The notes under the pieces were generated by a model that worked only from the letters and a program-made list of their open reading frames with translations, had not been told where the DNA came from and did no database searches. This document shows, in pieces, positions 37,067 to 45,741 of a DNA stretch of 64,000 nt. A program made the translations under genes and the position numbers. Source of the stretch: Inquilinus ginsengisoli_B (lineage in GTDB: Bacteria; Pseudomonadota; Alphaproteobacteria; DSM-16000; Inquilinaceae); contig NZ_JBNDJK010000001.1 of assembly GCF_050434925.1 (NCBI RefSeq), forward strand, positions 6,262,001-6,326,000, given 5' to 3'. Each line of letters begins with the position of its first letter. The stretch's first letter is position 1.

Positions 37067-39061
37067 ATGGCAATCTTCCCGACGACGTACGACGACTTTA
37101 TCACCGGCTCAGCTGGACCCAATCACATCGACGGATTGGCCGGCGACGACCATATCTCCGGCCTCGACGGAAATGACACTCTGATTGGTGGCGACGGCGA
37201 CGACTTCCTGCTCGGTGATGGCGGCGACGATACCCTGTATGGCGGCAATGGCCGCGACTACTTCGACGGTGGGGACGGGAACGATACGGTCTCTGGCGGT
37301 ATCGAGATCGACACGCTCAACGGCGGCAACGGCGACGACCAACTCGATGGCGGCAGTGGCGGCGATCGGGTGGACGGCGACGATGGCAATGATCTGCTTT
37401 ATGGCCGATGGGGCTGGGACACGTTGAACGGCGGCGAAGGCGACGACCGGATCGAGGGCGGCGCCGAAGCCGACGCGCTTAGCGGCGACAACGGAAACGA
37501 CATCCTTTATGGTGACGACGGTGACGATACCCTCTGGGGCCGCGATGGTCGCGATGCCCTGTTTGGCGGGACCGGCAGCGATCGTCTCAGCGGCGGCGCC
37601 GACGACGACGAAATGAAGGGCGGTGCCGGCGCCGACCACCTCTTTGGTGAGGAGGGCGATGATATCGTCAATGGCGACGACGACAACGACGAAGTCGACG
37701 GCGGCGACGGCAACGACACGCTCGATGGTGGCGCCGGCATCGATTGCCTCACCGGCGGCACGGGCGACGACCTCATCAGCGCCGGCACAGGAAATGACAA
37801 TCTGAACGGCGGCGACGGCAACGACTGGCTTGCTGGTGGCGCCGGGGCCGACGTGATCTGTGGCGGAACTGGCATCGACACCGCGAGCTATGATGCCTCG
37901 GAGGACGGGGTAACGGTCGACCTGAGGTCCGGCGCCGGCGCGAGGGGCGATGCCCAGGGCGACAAGCTCGCCTCGGTGGAGAACCTCGTCGGCTCGAAGG
38001 GCTGGGACATCCTGATCGGCGACGGGAACGCCAACACCATCGATGGCGGCGCCGGCAACGATACGGTCAATGGCGCGGCGGGCGACGACACGATCACCGG
38101 CGGCGACCGCAATGACCAGATGAATGGCGGAGCCGGGGCCGACAAGATCGACGGCGGCGCCGGCATCGACATCGTGGGCTACAATGGCAGCGGATCCGGG
38201 GTCACGGTCAACCTGGCGACCAATGTCAACATAGGGGGCTATGCCGAGGGCGACACGCTGAGCGGCTTCGAGACCGTACATGGCAGCACCTTCGGCGACA
38301 GCCTGACCGGCGATGGTGCGAGCAACACGCTGCGGGGCTTCGACGGCGACGACGTGCTCGATGGCGGCTCCGGCTGGGATACTCTCGAGGGCGGCAATGG
38401 GGCCGATCGGCTGATCGGCGGCGCCGGCGGCGATATCCTGCGCGGCGGCGCCGGCCCCGACGACCTTACCGGCGGTGAGGGCATCGATATTGCCAGCTAC
38501 TTCGACAGTCTGGTGGGCGTGACAATCAATCTTGAGACCGGGGTCAACACCGGCGGCACGGCCGAGGGCGACAAGATCGCCAACGACGTCGAAGTAATCA
38601 ATGGCAGCACGCATGACGACGTCATGGTCGGCAATGCTCTGGCCAACGAGCTCGTCGGATTTGGCGGGGACGACGCACTCAGCGGCGGCGGCGGCAACGA
38701 CGTGCTCCGGGGAAGCCAGGGTGCCGACACGCAGGATGGCGGCAGCGGCCGGGACTATTTCAGCTACACAGCCGTCTCCGACAGCACGGCTTCGGCCGCC
38801 GACACGATCCAGGATTTCCAGAGCGGCTTCGATCTGATCTCCGTGAGGACGATTGATGCCGACGGCAACTGGGGGAACGGCGACACGGCCTTCAGCTTCA
38901 TCGGTACCAGTGCTTTCACTGGCACCGCCGGGCAGCTTCGGTACGAAATCACCGGCAGCACGACGACGGTCTCGGCCGATGTGAACGGCGACGGCACCGC
39001 CGACATGGTCATTCATCTCGATGGTGCGATCACGCTGCAGGCCTCAGACTTCGTTCTGTAA
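37067..39061 (+). CDS. RTX hemolysin-type calcium-binding repeat protein
   Basis: 664-residue secreted protein made almost wholly of GGxGxDxUx nonapeptide repeats (GGDGDDFLLGDGGDDTLYGG and many more). These fold into Ca2+-filled beta-rolls outside the cell. There is no signal peptide; a C-terminal M10-serralysin-like tail (FSYTAVSDSTASAADTIQDF ... ITLQASDFVL) is the expected type I secretion signal. No enzymatic domain, so a structural matrix protein or adhesin is likely. ATG 37067 is fixed by GAGGA five bases upstream. A second protein with the same tail lies at 59955-61202. Runs of GGC/GAC codons make this region repetitive. Confidence 0.9.
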   Translation: MAIFPTTYDDFITGSAGPNHIDGLAGDDHISGLDGNDTLIGGDGDDFLLGDGGDDTLYGGNGRDYFDGGDGNDTVSGGIEIDTLNGGNGDDQLDGGSGGDRVDGDDGNDLLYGRWGWDTLNGGEGDDRIEGGAEADALSGDNGNDILYGDDGDDTLWGRDGRDALFGGTGSDRLSGGADDDEMKGGAGADHLFGEEGDDIVNGDDDNDEVDGGDGNDTLDGGAGIDCLTGGTGDDLISAGTGNDNLNGGDGNDWLAGGAGADVICGGTGIDTASYDASEDGVTVDLRSGAGARGDAQGDKLASVENLVGSKGWDILIGDGNANTIDGGAGNDTVNGAAGDDTITGGDRNDQMNGGAGADKIDGGAGIDIVGYNGSGSGVTVNLATNVNIGGYAEGDTLSGFETVHGSTFGDSLTGDGASNTLRGFDGDDVLDGGSGWDTLEGGNGADRLIGGAGGDILRGGAGPDDLTGGEGIDIASYFDSLVGVTINLETGVNTGGTAEGDKIANDVEVINGSTHDDVMVGNALANELVGFGGDDALSGGGGNDVLRGSQGADTQDGGSGRDYFSYTAVSDSTASAADTIQDFQSGFDLISVRTIDADGNWGNGDTAFSFIGTSAFTGTAGQLRYEITGSTTTVSADVNGDGTADMVIHLDGAITLQASDFVL

Positions 39062-39073
39062 TCCTTGCCGGCT

Positions 39074-39092
39074 CGGGCGCCTCGCGCGCCCG
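39074..39092 (+). terminator. Hairpin after RTX gene
   Basis: CGGGCGC (39074-39080) pairs with GCGCCCG (39086-39092), 12 bases after the stop codon. No T-tract. Confidence 0.45.
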
Positions 39093-39167
39093 GGTCGCAA
39101 TCTTCGTGGCGCCATGGGAGCTGGATCTGCAAGGCCGCGGCGGCCTTGTAGCCGCTGCAGGTCACCC

Positions 39168-39204
39168 CATATAATCATATGACAATTTGTCATATGATTA
39201 TATG
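39168..39204. repeat. Perfect 37-nt AT-rich palindrome
   Basis: Arms CATATAATCATATGACAA (39168-39185) and its exact reverse complement (39187-39204) flank a single T. Very AT-rich in a GC-rich genome. Further out, AGGTC (39159-39163) and GACCT (39206-39210) are also complementary. Candidate operator, cruciform or element scar. Confidence 0.8.
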
Positions 39205-39418
39205 CGACCTACGCCAAATTCCCGCATCCAGACTGTAATGCCGAGCCGAAGAGCCTCGTAACGACATAGGGCCGCATCATCCTGGTTTATGTTTCCGGTC
39301 CGATGTGCTAGCTTTCCTTTAACCGTGACCCAGGCATCCCTACCGATCTCGCTCTGATCACAGAAATTTTTGAGTTCCAAAGGCTTTTGAATCGCTATTT
39401 CGACTTGAGATGAAGTGA

Positions 39419-40813
39419 ATGACCGCTCAGGTACTGATCGTCGACGATATAGAAGCAAATGCTCACATACTGAGCGTTGTTGCTCAAGACCAGTATTACG
39501 CCGTATTGACAGCCTCGAACGGCGTCGAGGCGATCACCTTCGCACGGAATTGGCAGCCGGACGTCATCATTCTCGACGTGATGATGCCGGAGATGGATGG
39601 TTACGAGACCTGCCGGCGCCTGAAGGCGGACGAACGGACCATGCACATTCCGGTGGTCATGGTCACCGCACTTGATGGCACCGTCGAGAAACTGCGCGGA
39701 CTCGAATGCGGTGCCGACGATTTCCTGACCCGGCCGATCGATACGGAGACCTTCCTCGCCAGGATCAAAGGTCTCGTCCGCCTCAAGCAGCTTTCCGATG
39801 AATGGAGGGCCCGGCACGCGACGACGCGGGCCCTGGGCCTTGCTCCCGAGCCGCTCGATCAGGTCGAGGTGAGCGGGACTCGCGCGCTGATCGTAGACGA
39901 CTGGGATCTCGGCGCGGCAAGCGTCGAGACCGCTCTCGCAGAAGATGGTATTCAGGCCCTGCGCGCCTCCAATGAGGAGGAAGCGATCGCGATCAGCACC
40001 GGCCATGAGCTGAGCCTGATCGTCATCAACCTCTCGATGAGGGGTTTCGAGCCCCTGCGCCTCGCCTCGCGGCTTCGCGCCAAAGTGGCCAGCCGCGACA
40101 TACCTCTTCTCCTGATCGCCGAGCCTGATCATCGGGACCTGGTCCTGCGCGGCTTCGATCTAGGCGTGAACGACTGGATCTCGCGGCCGTTCAACCCGAA
40201 TGAGTTCAGGGTCCGGGCCTGCAATCAGATCCGGCGGAAACTCTATCAGGACCGGCTGCGAAGCGCGCTCGACGGAGCCCTCAAGATGGCGCTGACCGAT
40301 CCGCTGACCGGCCTCTACAATCGTCGTTACTTCATGCGGCACCTCGAAGGCGTGCTGGCGGCGAAACAGATGGCCAACGTCGCCCTGCTGATGATCGACG
40401 TCGACAGCTTCAAGATCGTCAACGACCGGTTCGGCCATCAGGCCGGCGACACTGCGCTCGAGCTGCTAGGAGAGAGGCTTCGCCTCGATGTCCGGGCAGT
40501 GGATCTCGTGGCCCGGCTGGGGGGCGAGGAATTCGCCGTCGTCATGATCGGCGCCAGCGCCGATGAAGTCGCCGCCATAGCGGAGAGGGTCCGGGCCAAG
40601 CTGGCGGCGCAGGAATTCGCCCCGACCCATGAGAGCGCGTTTCCATTGACCGTCAGCATCGGCGCCGCGGTGGCCCAGGCCTGCGATGTCGACATGGATG
40701 AGCTGATGCGGACAGCCGACCGCGCGCTGTATCTCGCCAAGGCACGGGGCCGCAACCGGGTCGAGATCACCGTCCTGACAGGCCAGGACGGCCAGACCGC
40801 TTTGAGCTGCTGA
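39419..40813 (+). CDS. PleD-type diguanylate cyclase (REC-REC-GGDEF)
   Basis: 464 residues. REC1 (1-120) has the acidic pocket VDD and phospho-acceptor Asp53 (IILDVMMPEMDG), though the conserved Lys is Arg (DFLTRPID). REC2 (~155-275) is degenerate, with Asn at the acceptor site (VINLSM). The GGDEF domain (~290-455) has an intact GGEEF preceded by RAVDL, an RxxD inhibitory I-site. It should therefore make c-di-GMP with product feedback, activated by REC1 phosphorylation and dimerisation as in PleD. The nearby histidine kinase (42288-43673) is an obvious but unproven partner. Confidence 0.92.
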   Translation: MTAQVLIVDDIEANAHILSVVAQDQYYAVLTASNGVEAITFARNWQPDVIILDVMMPEMDGYETCRRLKADERTMHIPVVMVTALDGTVEKLRGLECGADDFLTRPIDTETFLARIKGLVRLKQLSDEWRARHATTRALGLAPEPLDQVEVSGTRALIVDDWDLGAASVETALAEDGIQALRASNEEEAIAISTGHELSLIVINLSMRGFEPLRLASRLRAKVASRDIPLLLIAEPDHRDLVLRGFDLGVNDWISRPFNPNEFRVRACNQIRRKLYQDRLRSALDGALKMALTDPLTGLYNRRYFMRHLEGVLAAKQMANVALLMIDVDSFKIVNDRFGHQAGDTALELLGERLRLDVRAVDLVARLGGEEFAVVMIGASADEVAAIAERVRAKLAAQEFAPTHESAFPLTVSIGAAVAQACDVDMDELMRTADRALYLAKARGRNRVEITVLTGQDGQTALSC

Positions 40814-41084
40814 TTCGGGCACACCGGGCCGATGTCCGGCCTGCTTGCATCCATCTGCTCGGCCGCCTGACCGTTCCTTTCCGGACGCGGGCGCGGTCTT
40901 GATCCGAAGAATACATTGTAACCAGCGTCCGGGGCGCGCCATCTATTGACGGGGCGACGCTACTGCTTTCACGTCTCGCGAGCATAAGGCAGTCTTTTTA
41001 GGTAATTCCCATCCTTTGAGACGGCTTTCGCCGGACTCGATGCCATGACGAATTACCGCCGTGCCGATGCGGAAGGAGCGTTTG

Positions 41085-42275
41085 ATGTCTGTATTCGTTG
41101 CCGAAATTGAACACGCGCGTGAGACAGCGCTCACCACGCGGCAAGACCCCCGCGCCGAGATGGCCGCGCGGCTGCCGGCCGCCATGCAGCCGTTCCTGTC
41201 CTGGCTGACCGCCCGGCCGGCGCCGGGGGAGGCCGAAGCCGCACACAGCCCGATGCATTTCGTGCATCAAGGTTGCCTCCTGGTTGCGGCGGGCCTGTCG
41301 TTCGGCGTGCTGTGGACCATCGTCCCACCGGTCCCGGGCGCCCTCCTGCTCTTTATCTCCTTGATTCTCACGACCTCCGGTCTCGGCGTGTTCCAGGTCG
41401 TGGTGTTCCATCATTGCGCCCATGGAACCGTCTTCCGCACCTGGGAGCGCAACCGGGCAGTGGGTCGGCTGATCTCATCCGTCTTTCTGTTCAAGCATTT
41501 CGATCACTATCGAAAGGAGCACATGCATCACCACAGCGCCCGCAAGCTGCTGACCGAGGAGGACGAGTTCGCCGACTTCGTCCTCGGCATGTGCCGTCTC
41601 GAGCCGGAGGTGCCGAAGCGCGAATTGTGGCGACGCGTGCTGGTCAATGTCGTCTTTTCGCCTGGCTTCCATATCCGGTTCCTGCTGCGGCGCATCCGGG
41701 CCGCCACGCGCTCGCACGACCCGAAGCACAACGCAATGGCAATGGCCGCCTTGGCGATCCCGGCGCTGGTTTCAGCCTTCACGGGCCACGCTCTCGCCTT
41801 TCTCGTTATCTGGCTCCTGCCGCTGACCCTGTTCCTGCAATGGGCGACGATCGGCCGGATCCTCTGTGAGCATCGCTTTCCCGAGTCGGCGCTGATCGCC
41901 GCACGAGGCAAGGAATTCATCTGCCTGGCGACCGCCGGGGTGTTTCCGGGCACCCCTCCGCCGCAGGAGTCGGCTTGGTCGCTGACGGGCCTGGCGGCCT
42001 GGAGCGGCTGGTGGCTGAACCTGCTTACGGTCCAGCTCCTGGTCCGCGTCATCGTCCTGGTTGGGGACGCGCCATGCCACGATTTCCACCACCGGCGCCC
42101 GTCGACCAAACAGTGGACCGACTACATTCACGCCCGGCAGAGGGATGTGGATGCCGGATGCCCCGGCTTTCCCCTGAACTACGGCGAGACCTGGGGGCTG
42201 TTCCGCGCCATCGACGAGAATCTCGCGACCCTGTCGGCCACACCCAAGGGCGTCGTACCGACATGGCCGCTCTAG
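41085..42275 (+). CDS. Membrane fatty-acid desaturase/hydroxylase-family protein
   Basis: 396-residue di-iron membrane enzyme. Three histidine boxes: HHCAH, HMHHH and HDFHH, between hydrophobic spans (LLVAAGLSFGVLWTIVPPV; ALLLFISLILTTSGLGVF; ALAFLVIWLLPLTLFL). It may desaturate acyl chains or hydroxylate a lipid; the substrate is not deducible. GGAAGGAG is followed by ATG 41085, which decides the start over an ATG at 41067. Lies between c-di-GMP genes without obvious co-transcription. Confidence 0.82.
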   Translation: MSVFVAEIEHARETALTTRQDPRAEMAARLPAAMQPFLSWLTARPAPGEAEAAHSPMHFVHQGCLLVAAGLSFGVLWTIVPPVPGALLLFISLILTTSGLGVFQVVVFHHCAHGTVFRTWERNRAVGRLISSVFLFKHFDHYRKEHMHHHSARKLLTEEDEFADFVLGMCRLEPEVPKRELWRRVLVNVVFSPGFHIRFLLRRIRAATRSHDPKHNAMAMAALAIPALVSAFTGHALAFLVIWLLPLTLFLQWATIGRILCEHRFPESALIAARGKEFICLATAGVFPGTPPPQESAWSLTGLAAWSGWWLNLLTVQLLVRVIVLVGDAPCHDFHHRRPSTKQWTDYIHARQRDVDAGCPGFPLNYGETWGLFRAIDENLATLSATPKGVVPTWPL

Positions 42276-42287
42276 CGGCGCGGACGC

Positions 42288-43673
42288 TTAGCGCTTCGTC
42301 TTCCGGCTGACCGGCTCTCCGGGGCTGCCCAGGGCTGCGGGAAACATGATGCGCACGGTCGTGCCGCGGCCCGGCTCGCTCGTGACCGTGAGGGCACCGC
42401 CATGGGCTTCGACGAGGCCTTTTGTGATCGGCAGCCCCAATCCGGTGCCCGCCGTTCTGCGGGTCAAGGCGTTCTCAAGCTGGCGGAACGGCTCCATCGC
42501 GATCGCGATCTCCTCCGGCCGCATTCCGATCCCGGTGTCCCTGACCAGGATGTGGATTGATCTGTCCGCCCTGACCTCGACATCGACGATGACCTGCCCC
42601 TCCTGCGGTGTGAACTTGACCGCATTGCCGATCAGGTTGTCGAGGATCTGGCGGAAGCGGACCGAATCGACCAGGAGGCCGAAGGCCGGATCGATTGGCG
42701 ACATCGACAGCGTGACGCCCCGCTCCGCCGCCATGCCGTGCGCGGCCCGGACCGCAGCGCCCACCGCATGCTCCAGGCGAATCCATTCGGGTTGAATGGC
42801 CAGATGGCCTCGGGCGATGCCCGAATAGTCCAGGATGTCGTTGATGAGGCGCAGCAGGTGGCGGCCCGAACCGGCGATCTCGGTCGCATAGGCGACGGAT
42901 CGTTCGGGGGTCAGTGCGGCGGGCCGCTTCGAGGACAGGATATCGGCCAGACCGATGATGGCGTTCAGCGGCGTCCGCAACTCGTGGCTCAGCGTTGCGA
43001 GGAAGGCGGCCTTCGCCTCATCGGCCTGCTCCGCAGCACGCATCGCTCGCCGCAACTCCTGCTCCGCCTGCTTGCGGGCCAGCACATCGATGTAGACGGA
43101 GAGGCCGCCCTCGATGAGTTCCTGGTCACCGGCTTCGAACGCCCGGCTGACATTCGCCTCGGACCGGTTGCCGATCATCAGCGCCTGGCCCGTCATGCGA
43201 TCATACGCCCAGAGGACATAGGGCAGTTGCAGGATGCCCGTGAGCTCATAGGCCGGCGGCTCGATCCTGGACTGAGCGGTGGTGAAGAAGAAATCCGGAA
43301 CGCTCGGCAGCGTGATCGGCGTGGTCGCCTTTTCGCGTAGTCCGATGGCATGCGTCACACGGAAGGCCCGGCTTCCGGGGGTTTCCTCGACCAGGAGCGC
43401 CGCGCGGTCGCACATCGCATTGTCGACGACGATCTCCAGAATCCGGTCGCCAAGGTCCTCCGGGCTGATCACCGTGTCGGCGAGGCGGTGGGCTTCACGG
43501 ATCAGCTTGGCCAGGGTTCTGCTGCGCCGCGCCTCCCGGAAGGCCTGGCTCTGCTCCTCCTGCAGCCGCAGCAGGCGCGCGCCGAGATCGTTGCACTCGC
43601 GCTGGTAATAGGCAAGCTCCCGCTCCAACTGGCCAGGCGACACACCGACAGCCCTTCGCGAACTGTCGTTCAT
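42288..43673 (-). CDS. Sensor histidine kinase with N-terminal coiled coil and GAF-like region
   Basis: 461 residues. A coiled coil at 15-65 is followed by a GAF-like sensor region (~65-190, DRILEIVVDNAMCDRAALLVEE). Then come HisKA with His230 (LATLSHELRTPLNAIIGLAD) and a HATPase domain with LIGNAVKFTPQEG, DTGIGM and GTGLGLPITKGLVEAHGG. No TM segments, so cytoplasmic. The start overlaps the stop of the FIST gene as ATGA. This matches the NosP/kinase pairing known in other proteobacteria, where the FIST protein regulates the kinase. Confidence 0.9.
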   Translation of the reverse strand: MNDSSRRAVGVSPGQLERELAYYQRECNDLGARLLRLQEEQSQAFREARRSRTLAKLIREAHRLADTVISPEDLGDRILEIVVDNAMCDRAALLVEETPGSRAFRVTHAIGLREKATTPITLPSVPDFFFTTAQSRIEPPAYELTGILQLPYVLWAYDRMTGQALMIGNRSEANVSRAFEAGDQELIEGGLSVYIDVLARKQAEQELRRAMRAAEQADEAKAAFLATLSHELRTPLNAIIGLADILSSKRPAALTPERSVAYATEIAGSGRHLLRLINDILDYSGIARGHLAIQPEWIRLEHAVGAAVRAAHGMAAERGVTLSMSPIDPAFGLLVDSVRFRQILDNLIGNAVKFTPQEGQVIVDVEVRADRSIHILVRDTGIGMRPEEIAIAMEPFRQLENALTRRTAGTGLGLPITKGLVEAHGGALTVTSEPGRGTTVRIMFPAALGSPGEPVSRKTKR

Positions 43674-44950
43674 CGTGGCGAGAGCACGGTCAGCAGGCCG
43701 GTCCAGTCCAGGGGCCGACTGTAACCATCGAAGGGCGCGATCTCGACCCCGGAGTAGAAGCCGAGAAAGGGGATGGATGGGTCGAAGCCGTCCGCGACCA
43801 GCCGAGCCTCTTCGACCGCGGCACCGCTGCGGGCGCTGGCGCGACCCGCACAGTCGATATAGAGCGCCAGGAAGGGCTGCCTCCCCCGCTGTGCTTTGTT
43901 GAGCTTGCTGATGCCGTTTCGAACGCTGTCGAGCATCAGCGCGTTGTCGCGGGACATGATTTGAACCCGCGTGCCGAGATGGAAGTCCTTTTCAAACAGG
44001 GTGATAGAGCCGGTGGCTCGATTGGCGCGGAGGATCAGACGGTTGACGTAGCTGTTTTCATCATAGGCGGCGTAGGGATCCCCCTGCTTCTCTCCCAGGG
44101 TGGCGATCAGCGACAGGTCGTGCGACGAGGTGTTGCCCAGCGTCACGCCCAGCATCTGCTCGATCACCTCGAGCGCTGGCCGGCCGTCCAGCTCGAACAC
44201 CTCCGCCCCCTCGATCCGAGTGATCTCCATGAAGGTGCTGACCGGTCGACAGCCGTGCAGGATGACGGTTTCGTCCTTCAGCGCGGGCGGAAAGACGAGC
44301 GCGACAGCCGCATGCTTGGCGACCGATGTGCCATCGAGCACCCAGGCATCGGACAGATTCATGTCGGTCAGGGTCCCACCGCCGATCAGGCGGATCCTAT
44401 GACCGCCAAGGCCCGATTGCAGCCCGTCGACCAGATCGCTCGCCGGGTGCAGCCGAAGCGGCGATGGGCTGGCGACACTGTCATAGAACATCAAAACGAC
44501 AGAGTCCGGCTCAGCAGTTTCGGCCAACATCCGTCCAAATGAGAGACCAGCGGCGTGCTCACCCTGCAGCAGATCACGGTTGACCACGATCTGCGGCAGG
44601 AAGTCGTCCTCTCCGAAGGCGACGAGACCGACCTCCAACCCACTATAGCCGAGGCCGTCTCGCCAGATCACGCCGGCCGCTGATCCGCCGACGATCGGGA
44701 CCGCGTCGCCGAAGGTGGTCCTGAGCGCCTTGAGGATATCGGAGCCGTCGTGCTTTCCGCCGCAAAACACCAGCAACAGATGCGGGACGATATCCCCCAA
44801 CACTGCACGGCACTGTTCGATCGCCGCTGCCGCCGAGACACTTCTGCCATGACCAATCGCGACCATTCTGACCCCCGGCATCGGGCGCCCGACGAGGCGC
44901 CTGCGGACCATCCATTCAGAGCCAGGACCGTCGCCGTGTCCATCGATCAC
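43670..44950 (-). CDS. FIST-domain sensor protein (NosP-like)
   Basis: 426-residue stand-alone FIST_N plus FIST_C protein. GDIVPHLLLVFCGGKHDGSD and PIVGGSAAGVIW are typical FIST_N; LRANRATGSITLFEKDFHLG and PFLALYIDCAGRASARSG are typical FIST_C. Proteins of this size and context include NosP, a haem nitric-oxide sensor acting on a partner kinase and c-di-GMP output. Haem binding here is inference. The GTG start at 44950 overlaps the EAL gene stop as GTGA. Middle gene of EAL-FIST-kinase. Confidence 0.85.
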   Translation of the reverse strand: MIDGHGDGPGSEWMVRRRLVGRPMPGVRMVAIGHGRSVSAAAAIEQCRAVLGDIVPHLLLVFCGGKHDGSDILKALRTTFGDAVPIVGGSAAGVIWRDGLGYSGLEVGLVAFGEDDFLPQIVVNRDLLQGEHAAGLSFGRMLAETAEPDSVVLMFYDSVASPSPLRLHPASDLVDGLQSGLGGHRIRLIGGGTLTDMNLSDAWVLDGTSVAKHAAVALVFPPALKDETVILHGCRPVSTFMEITRIEGAEVFELDGRPALEVIEQMLGVTLGNTSSHDLSLIATLGEKQGDPYAAYDENSYVNRLILRANRATGSITLFEKDFHLGTRVQIMSRDNALMLDSVRNGISKLNKAQRGRQPFLALYIDCAGRASARSGAAVEEARLVADGFDPSIPFLGFYSGVEIAPFDGYSRPLDWTGLLTVLSPR

Positions 44951-45741
44951 TGCACCGGCACGCGCCAGAGATCCCTGCTTGGCGCGGCCGCCTTCTGTTC
45001 CGGCACCGCGACCAGAAATCCCTGCAGCCGTTCGCAGCCGAGATCCTGCAGGATCCGCAGCTGGGTTGCGTCCTCCACGCCCTCGGCCGTCACACTAATG
45101 TCCAGCTCCCTGGCAAGTTGAACAATTGCTCGGACGATGGCGATGGCGCGCGGGTTGGATGGAAGATCTGCCACCAGACACTGGTCGATCTTCAGCCCGT
45201 CAAATGGAAATCGGCGCAGACTGTCGAGCGAAGACCAACCGGTACCGAAGTCGTCGAGCACCAGTCGGATGCCTAGACTCTTCAACTGCTCGAACACTCC
45301 GCTGATCTCTTTTGACGCATCGAGCCGAACCGATTCCGTGACTTCGAGCTCCAGTCGCGCCGGAGGCAGCCGGGCGGCCGCAAGCACCGCCGCCACCATC
45401 GAGGGAAACGCGGCAGATCGGATATGCGCTGCGGAGATGTTGACTGAGACCTGCGCGCCCCATGGCCAGGACGCCGCCTGCCGACAGGCATCCTGGAGTG
45501 CCCATTCGCCGAAGTGAGTGATGAGGCCTGATGCCTCGGCAACCGGAATGAAGATGCTGGGCGCGACTTCGCCGTGGGTCGGATGGCGCCAGCGCATCAG
45601 CGCTTCGAAGCCCCACAAGTCGCCATCAGAGATAGCCACAATCGGTTGAAACACAAGAAAAAACTGCTTGGCCTGACGCGCGGTCAGGAGATCCAATTTT
45701 CCCGGCAACCCTTGTTTCCATCGTCGGCGAAAGCGAATAAT
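44947..45741 (-). CDS. EAL-domain c-di-GMP phosphodiesterase
   Basis: A nearly pure EAL domain predicted to hydrolyse c-di-GMP to pGpG. Catalytic motifs look intact: FEALMRW, NIS, ELEVTES, DDFGTGWSS, LKIDQ, TAEGVE and QGF. The start is ambiguous: TTG at 45708 gives 253 residues but lacks a good ribosome-binding site. A strong AGGAGGT (45747-45753) points instead to an AUU codon at 45741, adding 11 residues (IIRFRRRWKQG). I give the longer form. First gene of a coupled operon with FIST and kinase genes. Confidence 0.82.
   Translation of the reverse strand: MIRFRRRWKQGLPGKLDLLTARQAKQFFLVFQPIVAISDGDLWGFEALMRWRHPTHGEVAPSIFIPVAEASGLITHFGEWALQDACRQAASWPWGAQVSVNISAAHIRSAAFPSMVAAVLAAARLPPARLELEVTESVRLDASKEISGVFEQLKSLGIRLVLDDFGTGWSSLDSLRRFPFDGLKIDQCLVADLPSNPRAIAIVRAIVQLARELDISVTAEGVEDATQLRILQDLGCERLQGFLVAVPEQKAAAPSRDLWRVPVQ

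Larger units (their letters stand above)
39062..39418. other. Hairpin-rich intergenic region
   Basis: 357 bases carrying three hairpins in a row: CGGGCGC/GCGCCCG (39074-39092), AAGGCCG/CGGCCTT (39131-39147), and a perfect palindrome at 39168-39204. The first is the best terminator candidate for the RTX gene. An 86-codon minus-strand frame (39198-39458) overlaps the cyclase start and is not called. Confidence 0.55.

Noticed and set aside
37140..38760. Repeated short motifs that might be taken for a CRISPR or satellite array
   Set aside because: They are degenerate codons of RTX nonapeptides in a single open frame; no constant repeat/spacer pattern.
37109..39016. 635-codon minus-strand open frame opposite the first RTX gene
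   Set aside because: Val/Ala-rich mirror of the GGC/GAC repeats; no start signal and no domain.
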